From DASXYG01 sp036502625 (GTDB lineage Bacteria; Actinomycetota; Actinomycetes; Streptosporangiales; Streptosporangiaceae), in the NCBI GenBank assembly GCA_036502625.1, contig DASXYG010000028.1, positions 1 to 25,469 on the forward strand: DNA of 25,469 nt. The letters are read 5' to 3'. The notes beneath the pieces are model-generated. The model ran no database searches. It saw only the letters and a list, made by a program, of their open reading frames with translations, and had not been told where the DNA came from. Both the position numbers and the translations under genes were made by a program. Positions 1 to 6,836 of this stretch are shown here, one piece after another; positions within the stretch are counted from its first letter, which is position 1; each line of letters opens with the position of its first letter.

Positions 1-396
1 ACCCTGCCTCCACAGCGATCCCCGCCCGTACAAGCCCGCTCCACGGCGATCCGCACAACTCCATTCCCCCGTGCCCCCACTGGCTTGTGCCGCATGCCGC
101 CACAGGCCATGCGCCGTACGAACCACCACTACTGGCCCGGATCCCCGTACGCCTCGGGGGCTTGGCACGGGTCCCGCACGTGGTGAACCCCACACACGAT
201 GCGCGCCGGGACGGGGACGAGCCTGGCCTTCCCGCCTGGGGCGGGCGGCGGGGCGCGGGGCTCACTGCCGCGGAGGTGTGAGGTGGGAGCCCGTATCCCC
301 CTGCGGTTCCCGGGTGGTCCGGCGGAGCGCGAACCGCGCGGGGGGATTGAGGTGGACGTGGGTGGTGGGGCGGGGGGTGGTCGTAAGGTTGGGCGG
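1..396. other. Upstream region without a supported gene
   Basis: I see no convincing gene in this stretch. Open frames exist on both strands but lack codon bias and recognisable motifs. A short imperfect direct repeat, CTCCAC(A/G)GCGATCC, occurs twice near positions 8-20 and 41-53. The plus strand becomes strongly G-rich from about 230 onward, running into the start of murI. It probably holds the murI promoter, but no clear -35/-10 pair stands out. Confidence 0.5.
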
Positions 397-1194
397 GTGC
401 GGATTGGGCTTTTGGATTCTGGGGTCGGGTTGTTGGCGGCGGCGGCTGCTGTGCGGGATATGCGGCCGGATGCTGATCTTGTGCTCACCACGGATCCTGA
501 CGGGATGCCTTGGGGGCCGCGGACCCCGGAGGGGGTTGCCGAGCGGGCTCTGGGGTGTGCGCGGGCGGCGGAGGCGTACCGGCTCGATGTGCTGATCGTG
601 GCGTGTAATACCGCGTCCGTGCATGCGCTGGAGCAGTTGCGGGCGGAGCTGGAGCCGGGGGTTCCCGTGGTGGGGACGGTGCCGGCGATCAAGCCCGCGG
701 CGGCCTGCGGGGGGCCGGTGGCGATCTGGGCCACGCCCGCCACCACCGCCAGCGCGTACCAGCGCGACCTCATCGCGCGGTTCGCCGACGGCGTCCCGGT
801 GGCCGAGGTCGCGTGCCCGGGGCTCGCGGACGCGGTGGACACCGGCGACCTCGCGGGCATCGAGGCGGCGGTGGCGGACGCCGCGCGCCGCACCCCGTCC
901 GACGTACGCGGCCTGGTCCTCGGCTGCACGCATTACGAGCTCGTCGCCGACGCGATCCGCGCCGCCGTGCCCGTCGCGCTGTTCGGCTCGGCCACCGCGG
1001 TCGCCGCGCAGGCCCTCCGCCGCATCGGCGCCGCCCCCGCACCGGACGCCCCCGCCACCGGCACCGTGACCGTCCTCCGCACCGGCCGCCTCGAACCCCT
1101 CCCGGAGACGGCCAAGACCTACCCCCAGGGCCGCGCCCTCGCCGCCGCGCAACCCCACCCGAACCCCACGAACACCCCAGCAGGCCACCCGTAG
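397..1194 (+). CDS. murI: Glutamate racemase (Asp/Glu racemase family)
   Basis: This 265-residue protein should interconvert L- and D-glutamate in the cytoplasm, supplying D-Glu for peptidoglycan. The two catalytic cysteines of the family are visible: C70 in ACNTAS and C177 in GCTHY. The N-terminal D7-S8-G-V-G motif and the 'PWGPRTPEGV' segment correspond to the usual DSGVGG and PYGxKSxEEV motifs. The second Gly of GVGG is Leu here, so it is a somewhat divergent member. I chose GTG 397 because the family begins just before the DSG motif; a weak AAGG lies about 8 bases upstream, and the upstream in-frame extension is low-complexity. The gene stands alone, convergent with the next gene. Its first third is G/T-rich and its last third very C-rich. 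The C-terminal tail (PHPNPTNTPAGHP) looks unstructured. It could be a paralogue rather than the main MurI. Confidence 0.85.
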   Translation: MRIGLLDSGVGLLAAAAAVRDMRPDADLVLTTDPDGMPWGPRTPEGVAERALGCARAAEAYRLDVLIVACNTASVHALEQLRAELEPGVPVVGTVPAIKPAAACGGPVAIWATPATTASAYQRDLIARFADGVPVAEVACPGLADAVDTGDLAGIEAAVADAARRTPSDVRGLVLGCTHYELVADAIRAAVPVALFGSATAVAAQALRRIGAAPAPDAPATGTVTVLRTGRLEPLPETAKTYPQGRALAAAQPHPNPTNTPAGHP

Positions 1195-1232
1195 CCCACC
1201 CCGGCCACACGCGAGCCCCCGCGCGCCCACCC

Positions 1233-1320
1233 GAGCCGTACGCGAACCCCTCCGGCGCACGCCCAGCCGAGCCGTACGCGCGCCCAGCGGGAGCCGTACG
1301 CCAGGCCCCAGCCGTACGCG
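1233..1320. repeat. Four copies of a GAGCCGTACGCG element
   Basis: The convergent gap between murI and the next gene carries GAGCCGTACGCG at 1233-1244 and 1269-1280, GAGCCGTACGCC at 1291-1302 and CAGCCGTACGCG at 1309-1320. Spacings are 36, 22 and 18 bases. Each copy contains the palindrome CGTACG. No function is known to me; it could be a decayed short repeat or lie within a 3' untranslated region. Confidence 0.6.
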
Positions 1321-1335
1321 AAACCTACCCCCGCC

Positions 1336-1581
1336 TCAGCGCCAGCCGAACTCCGTGATGGCGTTCTCCGGGAGGGCGCCTATTTGGCCGCCGTCGCCTA
1401 GCCAGACCACCTCGCCGGTGTCGATCACCGGGCCTATGACGTGTTCCATCGGCCAGCGGGGTTGGATGGCGAGGCGGATCTCCGCGTCTTCGTCGTAGGC
1501 CTGGAGTGCGGTGATGAGGTCGCCTACGGTCTCGATCGTGTCCGGGTGGCGCCCGCGGCGCCGCTTTCCGACGTAGTTCAC
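1336..1581 (-). CDS. Small conserved hypothetical protein
   Basis: This is an 81-residue soluble protein with no signal peptide or membrane segment. It begins with a basic stretch (GKRRRGR) followed by a segment of the type TVGDLITALQAYDEDAEIRLA and then QPRWPME. That pattern recalls small actinomycete proteins of unknown function that start with 'V.DLI.aL...d.da.irlA'. The start is GTG 1581, preceded by a good Shine-Dalgarno GGAGG at 1586-1590 (spacing 4). It is convergent with murI and lies downstream of, and co-directional with, the DUF1707 gene. I cannot assign a function. Confidence 0.7.
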   Translation of the reverse strand: MNYVGKRRRGRHPDTIETVGDLITALQAYDEDAEIRLAIQPRWPMEHVIGPVIDTGEVVWLGDGGQIGALPENAITEFGWR

Positions 1582-1630
1582 GATTCCTCCGCCCGTAACG
1601 GACGGGGTTCACGTTAGCGAGAAGCGGGCG

Positions 1631-2227
1631 TCAGCGCTTGATGAGGCGCAGGCACAGGGGGTAGCGCATGCGGGCGCCGAAGGCGGCGACGATGCCGCCG
1701 ATGATCAGCATGACGGGGCCGAACGCGATGAACAGCGCGCCGATGCCCAGGGTGAGGATGGCGATGATGGGGAGCGCGAGCATCGCCAGGGCCCAGGTGA
1801 TCTGGAAGTTCATGGCCTCGATGGCCTGGGCGCGGACGAACGCGGACTGGCGGCCCTTCGTGGCCATGATGATGCCGGGCCCGATGATCCAGGTGACCAG
1901 GCCGAGCCAGTGGCTGAGCATGGCGAACGCGCGTTCGTCGGGCGTGATGTCGGCCGGGGCGGGCAGCGGCGGCGCGGGGCGGCGTGTGCGGACGGCGACG
2001 GGGCGGGGCGCGAGCTCGGAGACGTCGTGGAGCAGGCGGTCGAGGTCGGCGCGGGTGCGGGCGGTCAGCGCGGATTCGAGCCGGTCGTCGAACTCGTCCT
2101 TTTCGAGGCGCCCCTCGGTGTAGGCGGTCTTCAGCCGGTCGACGACCGCGTCGCGCTCGGTGTGGGACACGCGCAGCACGGCGGGGTCGACGCCGCGGTG
2201 GTGCGGCGGGTACGTGGGCTGCCGCAT
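1631..2227 (-). CDS. DUF1707 and DUF4870 domain membrane protein
   Basis: This 198-residue protein has two parts. Residues about 11-65 (LRVSHTERDAVVDRLKTAY...GRLEKDEFDDRL) match the DUF1707 pattern, a short actinobacterial N-terminal helical domain. After a Pro/Arg-rich linker, residues about 95-190 match the DUF4870 type: a first hydrophobic segment (LSHWLGLVTWIIGPGIIMA), a polar turn with FVRAQAIEAMNFQ, and two further hydrophobic segments. The protein should sit in the cytoplasmic membrane with the DUF1707 part inside. ATG 2227 is preceded by GAGGAG at a good distance. The function of both domains is unknown; the gene has no obvious operon partner except possibly the small gene downstream. 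Confidence 0.85.
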   Translation of the reverse strand: MRQPTYPPHHRGVDPAVLRVSHTERDAVVDRLKTAYTEGRLEKDEFDDRLESALTARTRADLDRLLHDVSELAPRPVAVRTRRPAPPLPAPADITPDERAFAMLSHWLGLVTWIIGPGIIMATKGRQSAFVRAQAIEAMNFQITWALAMLALPIIAILTLGIGALFIAFGPVMLIIGGIVAAFGARMRYPLCLRLIKR

Positions 2228-2495
2228 TCCATCTCCTCACGATCCGCTCGCCGGGCCCGGTGCGTCCAGCGTGGCGCGGCGGGGGCGCTGGGGCCATCGG
2301 GGAAGGCCCTGAGGAAACCCTGATCCACCCCCGGCCGGACAGTACCGAGAGTACGTCCGCTTCGCCGGGATCGCCTCATCAATCCGGCCGAAATCGGGTC
2401 GTCCGGGTGGCCGGTGAGCGGTAGCAGGGTGGGCCGCTGGGTACGAACGGCGTGATCACTTGTCCAGCGCCGCGTCCGAACGTCCGGGAGCCTCG

Positions 2496-2813
2496 ATGAC
2501 GAACGTGACCGTCCGAGCAGACGAACAGCTCAAGAAGGCGCGGGAGGCGAGCAGCGGCCGCAGCTCGTACATGGCCGTGCACGACGGTCCGCTGCGTCAG
2601 ACGCTGATCGCGCTGACCGCGGGCAACGAGCTCGCGGAGCACAACGCGCCGCCCGCGGCCAGCGTGTTCGTCCTGCGCGGACGGGTGCGGCTGGCGGCGG
2701 GCGACGACGTCGCTGAACTGTCGGCGGGCGCGCTGGTCACGGTGCCGCGGCAGCGCCATTCACTGGCCGCCGCCGAGGACTCCGTGGTGCTGCTCACCAC
2801 CATCGCCGACTGA
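2496..2813 (+). CDS. Small cupin-domain protein
   Basis: This 105-residue protein is essentially a single cupin barrel. It has an H-containing first motif (ELAEHNAPPAASVFVLRGRVRL), the glycine turn between strands, and a second motif with PRQRHSL. Cupins of this size often bind a metal or small ligand, or modulate enzymes; the His content here is low, so metal binding is uncertain. I prefer ATG 2496, with GGGAG about 6 bases upstream, over the TTG at 2460, which has no Shine-Dalgarno. It is convergent with the helicase gene; the 47-base gap contains a weak CCGCC/GGCGG hairpin that could be a shared terminator. Confidence 0.75.
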   Translation: MTNVTVRADEQLKKAREASSGRSSYMAVHDGPLRQTLIALTAGNELAEHNAPPAASVFVLRGRVRLAAGDDVAELSAGALVTVPRQRHSLAAAEDSVVLLTTIAD

Positions 2814-2860
2814 CGGAAGAGCCGCCGCGATCGGGGCGGTAACGGGCGGTGGGCGCCCGG

Positions 2861-4303
2861 TCAGTGCTCCTGTGTGTGGGCCGTACGGGCGTCGCGCCGT
2901 CCGGCCGGACGGGGTCCGCGGCCGCGGACCGCGTCGGGGTGGCGGCGCCGCTGCTGCGGACGCCCACCGAACTTGCCGGACCCGGCGTCGCGCGGACGGC
3001 GGCCGCCACCGGACGGGCGCTCCTTCACCGGCGGGGGCACCGGCACACCGCTGGGCGGCAGGGCGCCCGTCAGCCGGTTGAGGATGTCGTCGCCGGCGGC
3101 GACGCGCGTCTTACCGGGGCGCACCCCGGCGCGCTGCGCGATCCGGCCGGCGGCGCGCACCTGGTGCGGCAGCACGAGCGTGGCGACGGTGCCGGTCTCC
3201 CCGGCACGGGCCGTACGCCCGGCGCGGTGCAGGTAGTCCTTGTGGTCCACCGGCGGGTCGACGTGCAGGACCAGGCTGATGCCGTCGACGTGGATGCCGC
3301 GCGCGGCGACGTCCGTGGCGACGAGCGCGCCGATCTTGCCCTCGCGGAACTCGGCGAGCGTGCGGGTGCGCATGGCCTGCGTCTTGCCGCCGTGCAGCGC
3401 CGCGGCCCGTACGCCGACCGCGTTGAGCTGGCCGACGAGGCGGTCCGCGCCGTGCTTGGTGCGGACGAACATGATGGTGCGGCCGTTGCGGTTGGCGATC
3501 TCCGCGGTGACCGGCAGCTTGTCCTTCGGCTGAACCATCAGGAGCTGGTGGTCCATCGTGGTCACCGACGCGGACGGCGGGGCGAGCGCATGGGTCACCG
3601 GGTCGGTGAGGTACGTGCGGACGATCGTGTCGACGTCGCCGTCGAGCGTGGCGGAGAACAGCATCCGCTGGCCGGCGGGCACCTTGTCGAGGATCTTCGT
3701 GATGTCCGGCAGGAAGCCCATGTCGGCCATCAGGTCGGCCTCGTCGACGACCGTGACGCCGATGTCGCCGAGGTCGCAGGCGCCGCGCTCGATCAGGTCG
3801 AGCAGGCGTCCGGGAGTGGCCACGAGGATCTCGACGCCGCGGCGCAGCGCGGCGATCTGCTTCGGCATGGACGTGCCGCCGACGACGGTCTTCATGCGGA
3901 CGGACAGCCCGCGGCCGAGGGGCTCGAGCGCGTCGTGGACCTGCATGGCGAGCTCGCGGGTCGGGACGAGGACCAGGCCGCGCGGCTTGCGCGGACGGGC
4001 CGGGCCGCCGGCGACGCGGGTCAGCATCGGCAGGCCGAAGGCGAGCGTCTTGCCGGAGCCGGTCTGGCCGCGGCCGAGGACGTCGCGCCCGGCGAGGGCG
4101 TCCGGCACGCAGGCGCGCTGGATCGCGAAGGGCTGGTTGATGCCCTGCCGGGTCAGGGCGCTGACCAGCGGCTTGGGCAGGCCGAGCTCGGCGAAGCCGA
4201 TCTCCGGCTCCTCCGGGGAGTCGATCTCCGGCTCCAGGGGGCCGTCGAGGATCTCGTCGGTCGGCTCTTGGTCGGGCAGGGCGTCTGGGAGTGCGTTGGG
4301 CAC
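2861..4303 (-). CDS. DEAD-box ATP-dependent RNA helicase
   Basis: This 480-residue protein unwinds RNA duplexes, probably in ribosome assembly, mRNA decay or cold adaptation. All core motifs are present in order: Q motif (GINQPFAIQ), motif I GQTGSGKT (residues 79-86), PTRELAMQ, TPGRL, DEAD (187-190), SAT, ATDVAARG and HRAGRTARAG (from about 359). The C-terminal 70 residues are Arg/Gly/Pro-rich, like the RNA-binding tails of RhlE/CsdA-type helicases. I chose GTG 4303 because GGAAGG lies 8 bases upstream; a longer in-frame version to ATG 4450 would lack a ribosome site and run through structured leader sequence. The N-terminal extension (about 35 residues) is acidic. The leader may control translation. 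Confidence 0.93.
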   Translation of the reverse strand: MPNALPDALPDQEPTDEILDGPLEPEIDSPEEPEIGFAELGLPKPLVSALTRQGINQPFAIQRACVPDALAGRDVLGRGQTGSGKTLAFGLPMLTRVAGGPARPRKPRGLVLVPTRELAMQVHDALEPLGRGLSVRMKTVVGGTSMPKQIAALRRGVEILVATPGRLLDLIERGACDLGDIGVTVVDEADLMADMGFLPDITKILDKVPAGQRMLFSATLDGDVDTIVRTYLTDPVTHALAPPSASVTTMDHQLLMVQPKDKLPVTAEIANRNGRTIMFVRTKHGADRLVGQLNAVGVRAAALHGGKTQAMRTRTLAEFREGKIGALVATDVAARGIHVDGISLVLHVDPPVDHKDYLHRAGRTARAGETGTVATLVLPHQVRAAGRIAQRAGVRPGKTRVAAGDDILNRLTGALPPSGVPVPPPVKERPSGGGRRPRDAGSGKFGGRPQQRRRHPDAVRGRGPRPAGRRDARTAHTQEH

Positions 4304-4311
4304 GCGAAGTA

Positions 4312-4361
4312 CCTTCCGGGTCGGAAGAACGGCAAGGTTCGTCCGACGGAGGAGGAACCTT
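4312..4361 (-). promoter_or_regulatory. Structured mRNA leader of the helicase gene
   Basis: Read on the minus strand, the leader contains two perfect hairpins. The upstream one pairs AAGGUUC (4361-4355) with GAACCUU (4340-4334) across a 14-base loop. The second pairs CUUCC with GGAAG (4327-4313) across a 5-base loop and so covers most of the GGAAGG ribosome site. ACCUU in the 3' arm of the first hairpin could instead pair with AAGGU of the ribosome site. Alternative folds are therefore possible. This is sequence inspection only; no folding energy was computed. Confidence 0.5.
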
Positions 4362-4705
4362 CTGGCGGGGGCCGCGCGGGCGTTGGCGCCGCGCGGGTGG
4401 TCGTACGCGCCTCCGGCGAGCTCGAAACTCGCGGACGGCCGGGACGCCACGTTCCACCATGACGCCTTGACGACAGCCTAAGCTTACCGCCCCGTCAGCG
4501 CGCTCCGGTTACCGGGGCGTCCGGTATGGCGTCCGGGAGGCCGGGAAAGCCGGGTCGCCGTACGCCGGGCACGGGCCGCGCGAAACCGCGGATCGGCCGG
4601 TGGCCTGGGGGGAAGAACGCCGGAAGAATGCGGGTTGGCACGCGAGTAACGGCGGTGTCGTATGTCACCGTACGAACCCGGCCTCGTCAGGAGCAGGAGG
4701 ACGAC

Positions 4706-5512
4706 ATGTCACTCACACTGGGCGGCGGGCCGCTGTCGGGGCGGACGCCCGCGGACGCGAACTACGCCGTCGACGGCCCCGCGCACAAGCTGTTCTTCCA
4801 GGATTTCCCGCGCCGTGTCCGCGCCGAGTTCGGCGGGGTGACCGTGCTCGACAGCGACCGCGGCCGGCTGCTGCACGAAACGGGCCTGCTGCCGGTGCTG
4901 TACGTCCCGATCGAGGACCTCCGCGCCGACCTCTTGGAGAAGACCGACCACACGACGCACTGCCCGTTCAAGGGCGACGCCGCGTACCGGTCGGTGCGCG
5001 TGGGCGACCGCGTGGCCGAGAACGCCGTCTGGACCTATCCCGAGCCGGTCGCCGGCGCCGAGTGGCTCGACGGATACGCGGCCCTCTACTGGGGGTCGAT
5101 GGACGCCTGGTACGACGAGGACGAGCCCATCGAGGGCCACCTCCGCGACCCGTACCACCGCGTCGACGTCCGGCGTACGAACCGCCACGCCACGGTCACC
5201 GCGAACGCCGGCGGGCACACGGTGACGCTGGCGGAGACCGACCGCCCGGTGGTGCTGTCGGAGACGGGCCTGCCGAACCGCATCTACATCCCGGCCGACG
5301 ACGTCCACTTCGACCTCCTGGAGCCCAGCGAGACCCGCACGGTCTGCGCGTACAAGGGCGCCGCGGCGTACTGGTCGCTGCGCGACGGCGACGCGGCCCT
5401 CGACGACGTGGCGTGGGGCTACCCCGAGCCGCTCGAGGACGCCGCGAAGCTCGACGGCTACGTCTGCTTCCTGCACGACGACGTGACGGTCGGCCTCGGG
5501 CCGCGCCGGTGA
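4706..5512 (+). CDS. Tandem DUF427 domain protein
   Basis: This 268-residue soluble protein contains two copies of the DUF427 fold. Copy one spans about residues 35-140, with ETGLLPVLYVPIEDL, HCPFKGDAAY and WTYPEPVAGAEWLDGYAALY. Copy two spans about 160-262, with ETGLPNRIYIPADDV, CAYKGAAAYW and WGYPEPLEDAAKLDGYVCF. DUF427 is a beta-rich family of unknown biochemical function; the conserved C-x-(F/Y)-K-G-x-A-x-Y(W) patch may be a binding site. ATG 4706 has a strong AGGAGG upstream (4695-4700). The stop overlaps the start of the methyltransferase gene by four bases (GTGA), indicating translational coupling and a probable shared role. An in-frame extension upstream to 4526 is not supported by a ribosome site. 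Confidence 0.85.
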   Translation: MSLTLGGGPLSGRTPADANYAVDGPAHKLFFQDFPRRVRAEFGGVTVLDSDRGRLLHETGLLPVLYVPIEDLRADLLEKTDHTTHCPFKGDAAYRSVRVGDRVAENAVWTYPEPVAGAEWLDGYAALYWGSMDAWYDEDEPIEGHLRDPYHRVDVRRTNRHATVTANAGGHTVTLAETDRPVVLSETGLPNRIYIPADDVHFDLLEPSETRTVCAYKGAAAYWSLRDGDAALDDVAWGYPEPLEDAAKLDGYVCFLHDDVTVGLGPRR

Positions 5513-6162
5513 CGGCGGCGGAGGGCGAACGGGCGCGCGCGGCCGCGCAGGCGGCCGCGTTCGACCTCATCGGCGCCGACTACGACCTCGCGTTCCCGCA
5601 CAAGGAGGGCCAGGTCGCGGCGGTCGACTGGCTGCTGCCGCGGCTGGCGCCCGGCGCGCGGGTGCTCGACGTCGGCTGCGGCACCGGGGTGCCGACCGCG
5701 CGGCGGCTGGCCGCGGCCGGCGCCCGCGTCTCCGGCATCGACATCTCGCCGGTCATGGTCGACCTCGCGCGGACGAACGTCCCGGACGCCGACTTCACGG
5801 TCGGCGACATCCTCGACGCCGCGGTCGACCCCGGCATGTTCGACGCCGCGACCGCGTTCTTCTCGCTGCTGATGCTCCGCCGGGCGGACATCCCGGCCGC
5901 GCTGGGCGTGCTGCACGACGCGGTCGCGCCGGACGGCTACCTGCTGCTCGGCATGGTGGAGGCCGACCTCGACGACGTACCGGTGCCGTTCGTCGGCGCC
6001 ACGATCCGCGTCACCGGCTACCCGCTGGACGCCCTGGCCGCGCTGGTCGCCGGCGCGGGCTTCACGGTCGAGGAGCGCGCGTCGGCGGCGTACGAACCCG
6101 CTGCCGACGGCGCGCCGCCGGAGGTCCAGCAGTTCCTCTACTGCCGCCGCGACCGGTCCTGA
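5509..6162 (+). CDS. Class I SAM-dependent methyltransferase
   Basis: This 217-residue protein has the Rossmann-type methyltransferase motifs: motif I VLDVGCGTGVPT (about residues 50-61), the acidic residue ending strand 2 (GIDIS), and motif II in the TAFFSLLMLRR region. The later segment with LHDAVAPDGYLLLGMVE matches motif III. It should transfer a methyl group from S-adenosylmethionine to a small molecule; the substrate cannot be read from sequence. It starts at GTG 5509, overlapping the stop of the DUF427 gene, so it is probably translated by coupling. It converges on the thiol dioxygenase gene with only 13 bases between their stops. Confidence 0.88.
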   Translation: MTAAEGERARAAAQAAAFDLIGADYDLAFPHKEGQVAAVDWLLPRLAPGARVLDVGCGTGVPTARRLAAAGARVSGIDISPVMVDLARTNVPDADFTVGDILDAAVDPGMFDAATAFFSLLMLRRADIPAALGVLHDAVAPDGYLLLGMVEADLDDVPVPFVGATIRVTGYPLDALAALVAGAGFTVEERASAAYEPAADGAPPEVQQFLYCRRDRS

Positions 6163-6175
6163 CGGGCGGGCGGTC

Positions 6176-6730
6176 CTAGGCGAACGGCAGGTCGTACGCC
6201 CGGCGGACGCTGTTGCCGAGCTCGGCGATGTCCGCACCGTAGACGTGCAGCGACACGGCCACGTCGGCGCCGGTGTTGCGCACGCGGTGGATGTCGCCGG
6301 GCGGCGCGAAGCCGCAGACCTCGCCGGCGGCGTTCACGGAGTCGCTGGCGAGCCGCAGCCGGGGCTCGCCCGAGGTGTCGTCGACGGCGAAGATCTCCTC
6401 GTACTCCGTGCCGTGCAGCACGCCGACGACGCACCACGACACGTGGTCGTGCACGGGCGTCGTCTGGCCGGGCCGCCACACCAGCGCGACGACCGAGAAG
6501 GCGCCGCCCGGCTCGACGTGCAGGATGTGCTGGACGTACATGGCGGGGTCGCCGAGGCGCTGCTCGTCGGTGAGCACGCCCGGGCCCGGCAGGTTGCCGC
6601 GCAGGCACTCCGCGACGACCTCGGCCGCCTCGGCGTCGGGCATGCCGGGCCGCAGCGCCGTACGGACCGACGCGACCAGCGCGTCCAGGGTTCGCTGGTC
6701 GGGCGTGGTGCTCGTATCGGTCGATGACAT
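6176..6730 (-). CDS. Cysteine dioxygenase family thiol dioxygenase
   Basis: This 184-residue cupin-fold enzyme should oxidise a thiol (cysteine or a related mercapto acid) to the sulfinate with a mononuclear iron. The expected three-His iron site is visible: H94 and H96 in PVHDH and H148 in GDIHRV. The Ser-His-Tyr relay appears as S160-L-H162-V-Y164. C100, in HDHVSWC, lies close to where mammalian cysteine dioxygenase has the cysteine that crosslinks to the active-site tyrosine; many bacterial members have Gly there. ATG 6730 has GGGGAG upstream. The gene is divergent from a LysR regulator across 105 bases, so regulation by that protein is likely. Cysteine versus 3-mercaptopropionate as substrate cannot be decided here. 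Confidence 0.88.
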   Translation of the reverse strand: MSSTDTSTTPDQRTLDALVASVRTALRPGMPDAEAAEVVAECLRGNLPGPGVLTDEQRLGDPAMYVQHILHVEPGGAFSVVALVWRPGQTTPVHDHVSWCVVGVLHGTEYEEIFAVDDTSGEPRLRLASDSVNAAGEVCGFAPPGDIHRVRNTGADVAVSLHVYGADIAELGNSVRRAYDLPFA

Positions 6731-6784
6731 GGCGGTCTCCCCTCTGATCCCGTACGTCGATCATCGCGGCGCGACCACTGGAAA

Positions 6785-6804
6785 GTCGAATGACGATTTT
6801 CGAC
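6785..6804. promoter_or_regulatory. Palindrome GTCGAA-N8-TTCGAC, probable LysR operator
   Basis: A perfect 6-base inverted repeat with an 8-base spacer lies in the short gap between the divergent thiol dioxygenase and lysR genes. LysR proteins bind dyads of this size in such gaps. Its right arm overlaps the -35-like TCGACA of the lysR promoter, which suits autoregulation. Strict T-N11-A spacing is not obvious. Confidence 0.55.
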
Positions 6805-6836
6805 AGATGCCCAAAGCCGTGCTTATAGTCGCGGCA
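6800..6836 (+). promoter_or_regulatory. lysR promoter, probably leaderless
   Basis: TCGACA (6800-6805) and TATAGT (6824-6829) are separated by 18 bases and match the -35 and -10 consensus well. The -10 box ends 6 bases before the ATG at 6836, so transcription should begin at or next to the start codon. No Shine-Dalgarno is present, which agrees with a leaderless mRNA, a common form in actinomycetes. Confidence 0.6.

Noticed and set aside
1924..1937. CGAACGCGCGTTCG, which fits a LexA/SOS-box pattern
   Set aside because: It lies inside the coding sequence of the DUF4870 protein, encoding a conserved-looking segment, far from any start codon; a chance palindrome is more likely.
2849..4462. Long plus-strand open frame opposite the helicase gene
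   Set aside because: It is the antisense shadow of a clear DEAD-box helicase with all motifs; the translation is low-complexity and has no domain pattern. The same holds for the long frames opposite the conservon, ROK/nagA and permease genes.
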